From assembly GCA_938004115.1 (NCBI GenBank), contig CALKWS010000082.1, positions 1 to 14,222 of the forward strand: a DNA stretch of 14,222 nucleotides, written 5' to 3'. Shown piece by piece: positions 8,004 to 14,222 of the stretch. The position numbers and the translations under genes were made by a program. The notes beneath the pieces are model-generated. The model worked only from the letters and a program-made list of their open reading frames with translations. It made no database searches and had not been told where the DNA came from. The stretch's first letter is position 1, and every line of letters begins with the position of its first letter. Source of the stretch: an uncultured Ruaniaceae bacterium. Lineage in GTDB: Bacteria; Actinomycetota; Actinomycetes; Actinomycetales; Beutenbergiaceae.

Positions 8004-9239
8004 GTGCCTGTCATAGAAGCGCACGGTGTTTATAAAGTCTTCGGCCGGCGACCCGAGCGCGGTGTTGCCGCCCTACGTGACGGCGCCACCCGCGAGGACC
8101 TACGCGAGCGTGGCCTGACTGCCGCCGTCATCGACGCCGCGTTCGACGTCCGCGACGGTGAGATGTTCGTGGTGATGGGACTGTCCGGCTCTGGCAAGTC
8201 CACCCTGATCCGGATGGTGAACGGACTGCTGGAGCCCACAGCCGGCGACCTCGTGGTGGCCGGGGAGAATATCGCCGGCCTGCGGGGTGCGCGGTTACGG
8301 CGGCTGCGCCGCGACAAGGTGTCGATGGTGTTCCAGCACTTCGCCCTGCTGCCGCACCGCACGGTGGGACAGAACGCCGCACACTCCCTGGAGGTGCGTG
8401 GCGCCAGTCGTGCCGAGCGCGAGGCCGCTGCGGAGAAGGCCTTGGCCATGGTCGGCCTGAAGGGGTGGGGTCACTCCTACCCCCATGAGTTGTCCGGTGG
8501 GATGCGCCAGCGCGTGGGCCTCGCCCGCGCCCTCGCGGCGGGCACCGACATCATGCTCATGGACGAGGCGTTCTCGGCCCTGGACCCCCTGATCCGCCGC
8601 GAGATGCAGGACCAGCTCATCGAACTGCAGCAGGAGTTGGGCAAGACGATCCTGTTCATCACCCACGACCTGAACGAGGCGATGCGGTTGGGCGACCGGA
8701 TCGCCATGATGCGCGATGGTCGCATCGTGCAGATCGGGACCTCCGAGGAGATCCTGAACGACCCGGCCAACGACTACGTCGCCCAGTTCATCCAGGACGT
8801 GGACCGTACCCGTGTGCTGACCACGGGTGCGATCATGGAGCCGCCGGTAGCGGTGCTGGGGTCGGAGTCCGGTCCGCGTGCGGCGCACAAATTGATGCGC
8901 GAGCACCAGGTCAGCTGGCTCACGGTGGTCGACCGCGGGCGACGCCCGCAGGGGATGGTGCACGAGGCCGACGTCGCGAAGGCGGTCCAGGCGGGTCATC
9001 GTGACGACCTGCACGGGCTGGTCCACCCCATGCCGGTCGTCGGCGCCGACGCCCCGCTCGCCGAGATCATGACCGCAGCGGCCGGCAGCCCGCCCGGCGT
9101 CGTCGTCACCGACGAGGCGGGTCGGCTCACCGGTGTGATCCCCCGGGTGACCTTGCTGAACGCACTTGCCGATCCCAGCGCACCTGCGGTGCCGGACTCC
9201 CCGGCGACGTATACCGGGTCCCAGGCGGAGGTGGTCTGA
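8004..9239 (+). CDS. proV: osmoprotectant (glycine betaine/proline) ABC transporter ATPase with CBS domains
   Basis: The 411-residue energising subunit of a ProVWX/OpuA-type importer. Walker A is GLSGSGKST (59-67), the Q-loop is Gln111, the signature is LSGGM (163-167), Walker B is IMLMDE (183-188), and the H-loop is His221 in ITHDLNEAM. The insert before Walker A (about 24-46, AALRDGATREDLRERG) is typical of the ProV subfamily. After residue 275 come two CBS repeats, about 278-335 and 338-395. In Lactococcus OpuA the equivalent domains sense ionic strength and cyclic-di-AMP, so osmotic gating is likely here. The C-terminal tail is short and only mildly acidic. The GTG start at 8004 has GGAG 9 bases upstream. 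The stop overlaps the permease start (TGATG), so the two are coupled. Confidence 0.95.
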   Translation: MPVIEAHGVYKVFGRRPERGVAALRDGATREDLRERGLTAAVIDAAFDVRDGEMFVVMGLSGSGKSTLIRMVNGLLEPTAGDLVVAGENIAGLRGARLRRLRRDKVSMVFQHFALLPHRTVGQNAAHSLEVRGASRAEREAAAEKALAMVGLKGWGHSYPHELSGGMRQRVGLARALAAGTDIMLMDEAFSALDPLIRREMQDQLIELQQELGKTILFITHDLNEAMRLGDRIAMMRDGRIVQIGTSEEILNDPANDYVAQFIQDVDRTRVLTTGAIMEPPVAVLGSESGPRAAHKLMREHQVSWLTVVDRGRRPQGMVHEADVAKAVQAGHRDDLHGLVHPMPVVGADAPLAEIMTAAAGSPPGVVVTDEAGRLTGVIPRVTLLNALADPSAPAVPDSPATYTGSQAEVV

Positions 9240-10222
9240 TGAATCTGTACGCCACGGAGGAAACCGACGGAGCGGGAATCCGGCGTCTTGAGGTCGGCGA
9301 GTGGATCGAGGCCATCTTCAAATGGATCGAGGTGAACCTGAGCGTGCTCTGGGATGCGATCCAGAGCATCATCTCGTGGAGCACGAGTTGGTTGATCACG
9401 ATCCTGACCACTCCGGACGCACTGGTCCTGGCCGTCATCTTCTCCCTGCTCGCCTGGCTCCTGCGGAACTGGAAGTTCGCCATCGTCTCGCTGGCCATGT
9501 GGGTGTTCGTCATCAGCGTCGAGCAGTGGCAGAACGCGATGTTCACCCTCGTGATGGTCTTCGTGGCCACCGTCATCGCCCTGATCTTCGCGATCCCGAT
9601 CGGCATCGCCGCGGCGAAGTCCAACCGCGTCTCCGCGGTCGTCAGACCGGTCATGGACCTGATGCAGACGATGCCGGCTTTCGTGTGGCTGGTTCCGGTG
9701 ATCACGCTGTTCAGCGTCGGGATCACCCCCGGGGTGATCGCCACGATCATCTTCGCCCTGCCCCCGGGGGTCCGGCTCACCGAACTGGGCATCCGTCAGG
9801 TCGATCCCGAGGTGGTCGAAGCCGGCCACGCCTTCGGCAATACCGGCATGCAGATCCTGCGCAAGATCCAGTTGCCGCTGGCGATGCCCACGATCATGGC
9901 CGGCGTCAACCAGGTGATCATGCTGGCCCTGTCCATGGCGGTGATCGGCGGTATGGTCGGCGCGCCGGGGCTCGGCCTGGAGGTGACCCGAGCGATCAGC
10001 ACCATCGACATCGGGCTCGGCTTCGAATCCGGGCTGTCCGTGGTTGTCCTGGCGATCTACCTCGACCGGGTCACCGCCGGAGTAGGCAGCCGGACCCCGG
10101 GAGCAGGCCCGGGTAAACTAGGACGTTTGCTGCGGCGACGGCCCAAGCCGGCCGAGGACGCTGCGGCGGACGAGGCCGCGTCCGCCACCGGGCAGACGCG
10201 GCAGGAACCGGTTCCCGGCTGA
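9239..10222 (+). CDS. proW: osmoprotectant ABC transporter permease
   Basis: The 327-residue membrane subunit of the ProW/OpuAB family. Hydrophobic segments lie at about 61-75, 80-94, 101-124, 148-175 and 207-240, with more near 260-280. The ATPase-contact loop is VEAGHAFG (193-200) after RQVDPE, the EAA-type motif of binding-protein-dependent permeases. LMQTMPAFVWLVPV (141-154) is a family hallmark. The N-terminal 60 residues carry an amphipathic stretch (WIEAIFKWIEVNLSVLW). After the conserved YLDRVTAGVG the protein adds a hydrophilic tail of about 45 residues: first basic (RLLRRRPKP), then acidic and Ala-rich. This tail is longer than I expect for ProW. The ATG overlaps the ATPase stop. 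The receptor gene follows after 114 bp. Confidence 0.95.
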   Translation: MNLYATEETDGAGIRRLEVGEWIEAIFKWIEVNLSVLWDAIQSIISWSTSWLITILTTPDALVLAVIFSLLAWLLRNWKFAIVSLAMWVFVISVEQWQNAMFTLVMVFVATVIALIFAIPIGIAAAKSNRVSAVVRPVMDLMQTMPAFVWLVPVITLFSVGITPGVIATIIFALPPGVRLTELGIRQVDPEVVEAGHAFGNTGMQILRKIQLPLAMPTIMAGVNQVIMLALSMAVIGGMVGAPGLGLEVTRAISTIDIGLGFESGLSVVVLAIYLDRVTAGVGSRTPGAGPGKLGRLLRRRPKPAEDAAADEAASATGQTRQEPVPG

Positions 10223-10255
10223 GTCGGAACACCTCCGGGCCAACCGAACACACGA

Positions 10256-10317
10256 CTCCGAGAAGTACGGAGCAAAGCGTCCAGAACGAAGGCTCTCACG
10301 CGCACCTCAAGAGAGCC
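10256..10317 (+). other. two consecutive stem-loops between permease and receptor genes
   Basis: CTCCG (10256-10260) pairs with CGGAG (10268-10272) over a 7-base loop. GGCTCTC (10291-10297) pairs perfectly with GAGAGCC (10311-10317) over 13 bases. The second ends 8 bases before the GGAAGG ribosome site of the receptor gene. Intercistronic hairpins in ABC operons often stabilise the receptor message against decay, or mark a processing site. That role is inferred here. Confidence 0.5.
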
Positions 10318-10336
10318 ATGACACGGAAGGAATGAG

Positions 10337-11299
10337 ATGAAGACGAATATGAGGCGTCGTACTACCGGGCTCGTGGCGGTCAGCGCCGCAGCCGCCCTTG
10401 TCCTCGCAGCGTGCGGCAACGGCGCGGACGACGACGGTGCTGCGCCGGAGGAGAACGGCGACGCCGAGCAGGTCCAGGAGGACGGTGACGGCGCGGCCCA
10501 GGCGGACGGACCGGTCGTGCTGGGCATCCTGCCGGCCTGGACCGACGGACTGAGCATGGCTTACCTGTGGCAGGAACTGCTGCAGGACCAGGGCTATGAG
10601 GTCCAGATCGAGGAGATCACCGAGGCGGGTCCGCTGTACACCGCGGTGGCCGACGGGGCCTACCACGTGTACCCGTCGGCCTGGCCGGAGGTGACCCACG
10701 CCGAGTACATGGAGACCTACGGCGACAACCTCGAGGACCTGGGCGCCTACTACGAGGGCGCGGTCCTGACCCTGGCCGTACCGGAGTACACCGAGATCGA
10801 CTCCATTCCCGAACTCGCCGAGAACGCCGACATGTTCGGCGGTCAGGTGATCGGCATCGAGCCGGGTGCGGGTCACATGAACGTCACCGAGAACAGTGTG
10901 TTCCCGACGTACGGGCTGGCCGAGAACGGTTTCGAACTCGTCCCCTCCTCCACTGCGGGGATGCTGGCTGAGTTGAGCAGTTCCATCGACGCCGAGGAAG
11001 ACGTGGTCGTGACGTTGTGGCGTCCGTTCTGGGCCAACGCGGAGTTCCCGGTGAAGGACCTGGAGGACCCGGAGCAGGCGCTGGGTGAGCCCGAGACCCT
11101 GAACTTCATCGCCAACGCCGACTTCTCCACCGACTTCCCCGAAGTCGCCGAGTGGATGTCGAACTTCCCCGTGCTCGACGATGATCAGTACGGCGAACTC
11201 GAGGACCTGGTCGTGAACGAGCACGAGGACGACCCCGCAGCGGGGGCCCGGGCCTGGATCGAGAACAACCAGGACATCCTCGACCCGGTCTTCAACTGA
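10337..11299 (+). CDS. proX: glycine betaine-type ABC transporter substrate-binding lipoprotein
   Basis: The 320-residue extracellular receptor of the importer (OpuAC family). It has a type II signal peptide: basic MKTNMRRRTT, a hydrophobic Ala/Val/Leu core and the lipobox LAAC with Cys26 as the anchor. An acidic Asp/Glu/Gly/Ala linker follows (27-58), then the ligand-binding module from about 59 (VVLGILPAWTDG). Trp68, Trp116 (SAWPEVTH), Trp228 and Trp232 (TLWRPFW) are the kind of aromatic residues that cage quaternary ammonium groups by cation-pi contacts. A compatible solute such as glycine betaine, proline betaine or proline is therefore likely, though the exact ligand is not determined. 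The ATG at 10337 is preceded by GGAAGG with 6 bases spacing, the strongest ribosome site in the operon, as expected for a receptor needed in excess. Confidence 0.94.
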   Translation: MKTNMRRRTTGLVAVSAAAALVLAACGNGADDDGAAPEENGDAEQVQEDGDGAAQADGPVVLGILPAWTDGLSMAYLWQELLQDQGYEVQIEEITEAGPLYTAVADGAYHVYPSAWPEVTHAEYMETYGDNLEDLGAYYEGAVLTLAVPEYTEIDSIPELAENADMFGGQVIGIEPGAGHMNVTENSVFPTYGLAENGFELVPSSTAGMLAELSSSIDAEEDVVVTLWRPFWANAEFPVKDLEDPEQALGEPETLNFIANADFSTDFPEVAEWMSNFPVLDDDQYGELEDLVVNEHEDDPAAGARAWIENNQDILDPVFN

Positions 11300-11352
11300 C
11301 AACCGTGAGGGACGCACCCCAGTGGTGAACTAGGTCCTCGCACCTCACCGCT

Positions 11353-11384
11353 CGTAGGGCCCGGCGCCAATGCCGGGCCCTACG
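11353..11384. terminator. strong hairpin terminator after the transporter operon
   Basis: A perfect 13-bp stem runs from 11353-11365 (CGTAGGGCCCGGC) to 11372-11384 with the 6-base loop GCCAAT, 53 bases after the receptor stop. It lies between two convergent genes, so it could stop transcription from both sides. The plus-strand tail CGTGTGTG has no T-run. Confidence 0.8.
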
Positions 11385-11452
11385 CGTGTGTGCCGGGTCT
11401 ACCGGTGCGCGCCCCGAGGTCACGCGCGTGGCCGTGCTCGACATCCGCCGGC

Positions 11453-11520
11453 GACCGCCGGCGTGTGCCGACCGCCAGCGTGTGCCGACCGTTAGGGTGT
11501 GCTGATCGTCAGGCGTGGCC
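11453..11520. repeat. degenerate 17-bp tandem repeat, four units
   Basis: Units start at 11453, 11470, 11487 and 11504. The first is GACCGCCGGCGTGTGCC; the second differs at one base, the third at four from the second, and the fourth is more diverged. The fourth unit covers the stop codon and last residues of the DUF4342 gene, so the repeat has grown into, or out of, that gene's 3' end. Confidence 0.75.
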
Positions 11521-11883
11521 CAGCGCCGGCGGTTCGTCCTGGTCCGGGTCCGTGCCCGCAGGTTGCTGATCGGCCCCCGCTGCGGTGGTCTGTTGCTCGG
11601 AACGCCCGGGCGAGTGTTCCCGCTCCACCCCGACGGTGACCTGGCTCAGTAGCGCCGCGATCGCCCCGACGGCCACCAGGGCCGGCGCGAGGACCGTGGT
11701 CACCGCGGTGATCGCCACTCCGGCGGTGAGCGGGATCTCCAGCAACGTACGTCCGTCCTGGTTCTTGATGAACACCCGGCGCACATTGCCCTCGTCGATG
11801 AGGGCCTTCACCTGGGACAGCAACTGCGCGCCGGAGACGGTGAACTCCTCGTACCAGGTGCGCTGATCGTCGTGGTGGCTCAT
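11509..11883 (-). CDS. DUF4342 domain-containing protein
   Basis: A 124-residue protein with a DUF4342 domain over residues 9-89. The family pattern is clear: an N-terminal helix with EEF (12-14) and QLLSQVKALIDEGNVRR (20-36), then IKNQDGRTLLEIPL (39-52), then a hydrophobic stretch from about 54 to 80 and VGVERE. The function of this family is not established. The hydrophobic part could insert in or lie on the membrane. The C-terminal 35 residues are Gln/Pro/Asp-rich and disordered. The frame is open upstream to 11970, but the ATG at 11883 starts the domain and has AAGGAG just before it, so it is chosen. It lies 46 bp after the two-helix membrane protein gene, probably on the same transcript. 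Confidence 0.88.
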   Translation of the reverse strand: MSHHDDQRTWYEEFTVSGAQLLSQVKALIDEGNVRRVFIKNQDGRTLLEIPLTAGVAITAVTTVLAPALVAVGAIAALLSQVTVGVEREHSPGRSEQQTTAAGADQQPAGTDPDQDEPPALGHA

Positions 11884-11929
11884 GTCTGCTCCTTCGCCGT
11901 CGGGACCGTGAGGTCGCAGGATACGGCAC

Positions 11930-12595
11930 TCAACTTCCGCTCCAGGAGCCGTCCATGCCCTCGAGTCCATCCAGCCACCAGGCGTAACGTAACCGCAGGG
12001 CGCGTTCGAGCAGCGCGACCAGGGCCACCACGCTCACCGCGGTGTTCCCCGTACTGTCCAGGTGCCAGGGAGAGGTGAAGGTGAACCTCTCGAGCAACGT
12101 GGCCAGGGCCGTCAGGTTCTCCGGCAACGCCGGGGCGATCTCGTCCCCGAGCCGAGCCAGCCACTCGATCCCCTGTGGCACCTGGATCACCACCGCGGTC
12201 AGCAGCAGCACGAACGAGGTGATGCTGATCGCCCGGCTGAGCACCGGCCGCCGGCGCTCCAGATCCGCCCGCCATCGTTCGGCGGTTCCCCGGGCCGGGG
12301 TGAGCTGCACCTCCTCCCCCGCCGGTGTGACCAGGTGCGCCCGCCGCACACCGTAGGTGCTCGTGCGCACCTCGATCCTGGCGCCGTCGGGCAGTTCGAA
12401 CCGCGCGGGCAACTTCTGCGTGCGCTCCTGCCGCCCATCGCGGTACAGAGCCACCCGCTCGTCCGAGGCCAGGAAGTTCACATCGACGTCCCAGCGCGCA
12501 CCGTCATGGTCGATGCCGAACAGTGAACGCCACAGCCCCTGCCACACGCGAAAACGCTTCAGAGGGCTGCGATTGCCCGGTCTCTCCCTCGCCAC
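11930..12595 (-). CDS. hypothetical protein with two predicted transmembrane helices
   Basis: I do not recognise this 221-residue protein. Residues 1-118 are soluble and basic, with a beta-rich look (WDVDVNFLASDERVALYRDG at 35-54, RFELPDGARIEVRTSTYGV at 65-83). A hydrophobic helix follows at about 122-139 (SFVLLLTAVVIQV) and a second at about 181-197. The charged LERALRLRYAWWLDG comes after it, then a short Gly/Ser tail. The first 118 residues could act as a small cytoplasmic domain on a two-helix hairpin. The start is uncertain: the frame extends to a TTG at 12637 with no ribosome site. The GTG at 12595 has GAGGA close by and gives a sensible N-terminus. Codon use looks native. It sits between the LigD-polymerase and DUF4342 genes on one strand, possibly in one operon. 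Confidence 0.75.
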   Translation of the reverse strand: MARERPGNRSPLKRFRVWQGLWRSLFGIDHDGARWDVDVNFLASDERVALYRDGRQERTQKLPARFELPDGARIEVRTSTYGVRRAHLVTPAGEEVQLTPARGTAERWRADLERRRPVLSRAISITSFVLLLTAVVIQVPQGIEWLARLGDEIAPALPENLTALATLLERFTFTSPWHLDSTGNTAVSVVALVALLERALRLRYAWWLDGLEGMDGSWSGS

Positions 12596-12703
12596 GGTCC
12601 TCGATCGTAGAGCACCGGCGGAGGGCAGCGGTTCCAAGGCCGAAGTCCGGCGGACGATGGCCGCGCTCGGATGCGGACGACCCTGTTCGGGAGGACGCGC
12701 CCC

Positions 12704-13603
12704 TCAAGGCGTGAGGCGCCTGAGTTTCTCCAGGGCCGGTCCAAGTTCCTGTGCGGCGGCCCCGATCCGGGCCCATGGATCCTCGATCTGCGCGAGCCTG
12801 CGCGGGACCGAGCGGATCGTGTGCTCGGCGGGTCCGATCCGGTGCAGGTCCGCCCACCTGATGGGCACCGCCACCGGAGCACCGGGCCGGGCGCGCACGG
12901 CGTAGGCGGGCACCGCCGTCTGCCCGTAGGCATTGCGTTGCACGTCGATGAGTACCCGATGTCCGCGCTTGTTCTTCCGAGCCTGGGTGGTGACCACCTC
13001 CGGGGCCCGATGCACCAGGACCTCGGCCACCGCCCTGGCGAACTCCCGCGTGACGTCGAAAGAGGGTCCCCGCCGCAGGGGGACGACGATGTGGTACCCG
13101 CGTGACCCGGTCGTCTTGAGGTAACTCTCCAGACCCACCTCGGTGAGGAGGTCACCCACCAGGCGAGTCGCCCGCCGCACCCGTCGCAGCCCGGGGACGG
13201 TGGGGTCGAGGTCGAACATCAGCTGGTCGGGACGCTGCAGGTCCGCAGCGGTGCTCAGCCAGGTGTGCGGGGTCACGCAGGCCTGGTTCGCGAGGTAGAT
13301 CAGCGTGCGTTCGTCGTCGATCATCACCTGTTCCTGGGGCCCGTCACGGGTCTGCACCTGCACCCTGGGGACGAACGCCGGGAAATGCCCCGGTACCCGT
13401 TTCTCGTAGAACGAGGGCCCGTCGATCCCGTCGGGGAACCGTTCCATGCTGATCGGACGGCCGCGAACGTGCGGCACCAGCACGTGCGCCACCCGCGCGT
13501 AGTAGATCGCGAGGTCGCGTTTGGTCACTGCCGGGACGCTGCTCGCCGGGAAGAGTTCCTTCTCCGGGCGACTCAACTCCACTCCCCCGATCACCGTGCC
13601 CAT
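12704..13603 (-). CDS. ligD: stand-alone LigD-type polymerase/primase domain (PolDom)
   Basis: A 299-residue protein corresponding to the primase-polymerase domain of bacterial non-homologous end-joining ligase LigD, without ligase or nuclease domains. Metal-binding Asp131 and Asp133 are in FDLDP, and the nucleotide-binding segment is TTGSRGYH (164-171) with His171. The third acid is probably Asp220 in VLIDVQRN; the 87-residue gap to Asp133 is close to that in mycobacterial PolDom. RFPDGIDGPSFYEKRVP (56-71) is a family block. In NHEJ this domain adds nucleotides, preferably ribonucleotides, at broken ends, working with Ku and a ligase. Neither is in the window. The frame extends to a TTG at 13639, but the ATG at 13603 begins the conserved GGVELSRPEKELFP and is preferred. 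It follows the TetR-type gene by 60 bp. Confidence 0.92.
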   Translation of the reverse strand: MGTVIGGVELSRPEKELFPASSVPAVTKRDLAIYYARVAHVLVPHVRGRPISMERFPDGIDGPSFYEKRVPGHFPAFVPRVQVQTRDGPQEQVMIDDERTLIYLANQACVTPHTWLSTAADLQRPDQLMFDLDPTVPGLRRVRRATRLVGDLLTEVGLESYLKTTGSRGYHIVVPLRRGPSFDVTREFARAVAEVLVHRAPEVVTTQARKNKRGHRVLIDVQRNAYGQTAVPAYAVRARPGAPVAVPIRWADLHRIGPAEHTIRSVPRRLAQIEDPWARIGAAAQELGPALEKLRRLTP

Positions 13604-13663
13604 AGCCGGCAGCGTGGGGCGGGAGCCGTGACTGCGCAACCCGGGGCCGCCATCGGTGATGGG

Positions 13664-14222
13664 TCAGACCGCCACGGCGTGCATGTGGCACGGCAGCAAC
13701 AGCCGCTTCAACGCGTCCTTCATCCAGGCGGAGATCTCCTCCGACGTCCAGGACCGGTCCTGGAGCAGCGCGACGTACGCCTCCGGACCGAACGTGGTGA
13801 GCGCGATGTCGGTAGCGCGTGGTGCGGACAGGTCCGGGCGCAGCGCTCGCTGCTCCGCCAGCCAGGTGGCCACCTCGTGGAACGCCCGGCGCCGCCACTC
13901 CTCATGTTCCCGGTAGACCTCGGCGACCTCCTCATCGTTCAGTGCTCCGACCCGGGCCACGTGCATCAGCGGAGACACTTCCTCCATGATCGGGTGCGCG
14001 TTGTCGACGAACACGTCGATCAGTTCGGTCCCCGTGACCGGCGCCGCGACCGCCTCGAGCCACTCGGCTCGCTCCAGCGGCGGGGTCGGTCCCACCTGTT
14101 CCTGGACGGTACGAACCAGCAACTCCGACAGCAGCCGCGCCTTGCTGCCGAAGTGGTACGAGAGGGCCTGGTGGAGGTCACGCTCCGCAACGAGAACGTG
14201 GCCGACGGCGTGACCCTGCACT
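13664..14222 (-). CDS. TetR/AcrR-family transcriptional regulator (5' partial)
   Basis: A repressor-type DNA-binding protein missing its N-terminus at the window edge. About 185 residues are visible. They open in the recognition-helix end of the helix-turn-helix, with the TetR hallmark LSYHFGSKARLLSELL at about 19-34. The residues before it (VLVAERDLHQA) fit the helix position but are unlike the usual AGVS turn. The rest is an all-helical ligand domain, including EVAEVYREHEEWRRRAFHEVATWLAE and a C-terminal WMKDALKRLLLP. The visible part ends in a normal stop (TCA at 13664-13666 on the plus strand). The GTG at 14221 is unlikely to be the start because it would cut the DNA-binding domain. It lies upstream of the LigD-polymerase gene on the same strand; ligand and targets are unknown. 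Confidence 0.87.
   Translation of the reverse strand, partial: VQGHAVGHVLVAERDLHQALSYHFGSKARLLSELLVRTVQEQVGPTPPLERAEWLEAVAAPVTGTELIDVFVDNAHPIMEEVSPLMHVARVGALNDEEVAEVYREHEEWRRRAFHEVATWLAEQRALRPDLSAPRATDIALTTFGPEAYVALLQDRSWTSEEISAWMKDALKRLLLPCHMHAVAV

Noticed and set aside
7750..8016. Possible small gene upstream of the transporter ATPase
   Set aside because: It has no convincing ribosome site and no family resemblance, overlaps the ATPase start and covers the predicted hairpin. Composition fits noncoding DNA.
12697..12719. Hairpin over the stop codon of the LigD-polymerase gene
   Set aside because: The 8-bp stem needs a two-base bulge and there is no T-run. It is too weak to call a terminator in DNA this GC-rich.
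12704..14222. Phage or defence island
   Set aside because: Apart from a PolDom and a TetR-type regulator there is no integrase, nuclease, helicase, toxin or repeat-flanked boundary, and base composition does not shift.

Overview
The window comes from a very GC-rich bacterium, almost certainly an actinomycete. The evidence is strong G/C at third codon positions, several GTG starts, short start/stop overlaps, a monomeric NADP-dependent isocitrate dehydrogenase and an actinobacterial mix of neighbours. A Micrococcales-type organism is an inference from gene content; the sequence does not name the species. It reads as ordinary chromosome: I see no insertion sequence, phage gene, CRISPR array, tRNA or rRNA.

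Layout. (a) 1-1558, plus strand: the acidic C-terminus of an unidentified protein, overlapping tag (3-methyladenine DNA glycosylase I), then a class I glutamine amidotransferase. (b) 1537-4117, minus strand: cueP (copper-binding lipoprotein), a tandem-domain universal stress protein and an M19 dipeptidase whose start overlaps the stress-protein stop. The dipeptidase and amidotransferase genes converge and overlap at their 3' ends. (c) 4247-7327: a class I methyltransferase (plus) converging on icd (minus), with a strong GC-rich hairpin between them. (d) 7328-8003: a 676-base stretch without a convincing gene. It holds a GATATC inverted repeat before icd and two predicted RNA hairpins, one of them just before the transporter operon. 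(e) 8004-11299, plus strand: a complete betaine/proline-type osmoprotectant ABC transporter. It has an ATPase with C-terminal CBS domains, a permease and a lipoprotein receptor, and is closed by a perfect 13-bp hairpin. (f) 11453-14222: a 17-bp degenerate tandem repeat, then four minus-strand genes: a DUF4342 protein, a two-helix membrane protein, a stand-alone LigD-type polymerase domain and a TetR-family regulator that runs off the window.

How the genes fit together. The osmolyte transporter is the only clear multi-subunit machine. Its CBS domains and structured leader suggest control at both the protein and RNA level. Tag and the LigD polymerase domain are DNA repair functions at opposite ends of the window, with no sign of a link. 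The USP, CueP and transporter genes give the region a stress-response flavour, but each is a known family. The least explained unit is the TetR / LigD-polymerase / two-TM / DUF4342 series, which is the best place to look for something undescribed. I found no strong evidence for a wholly new system.
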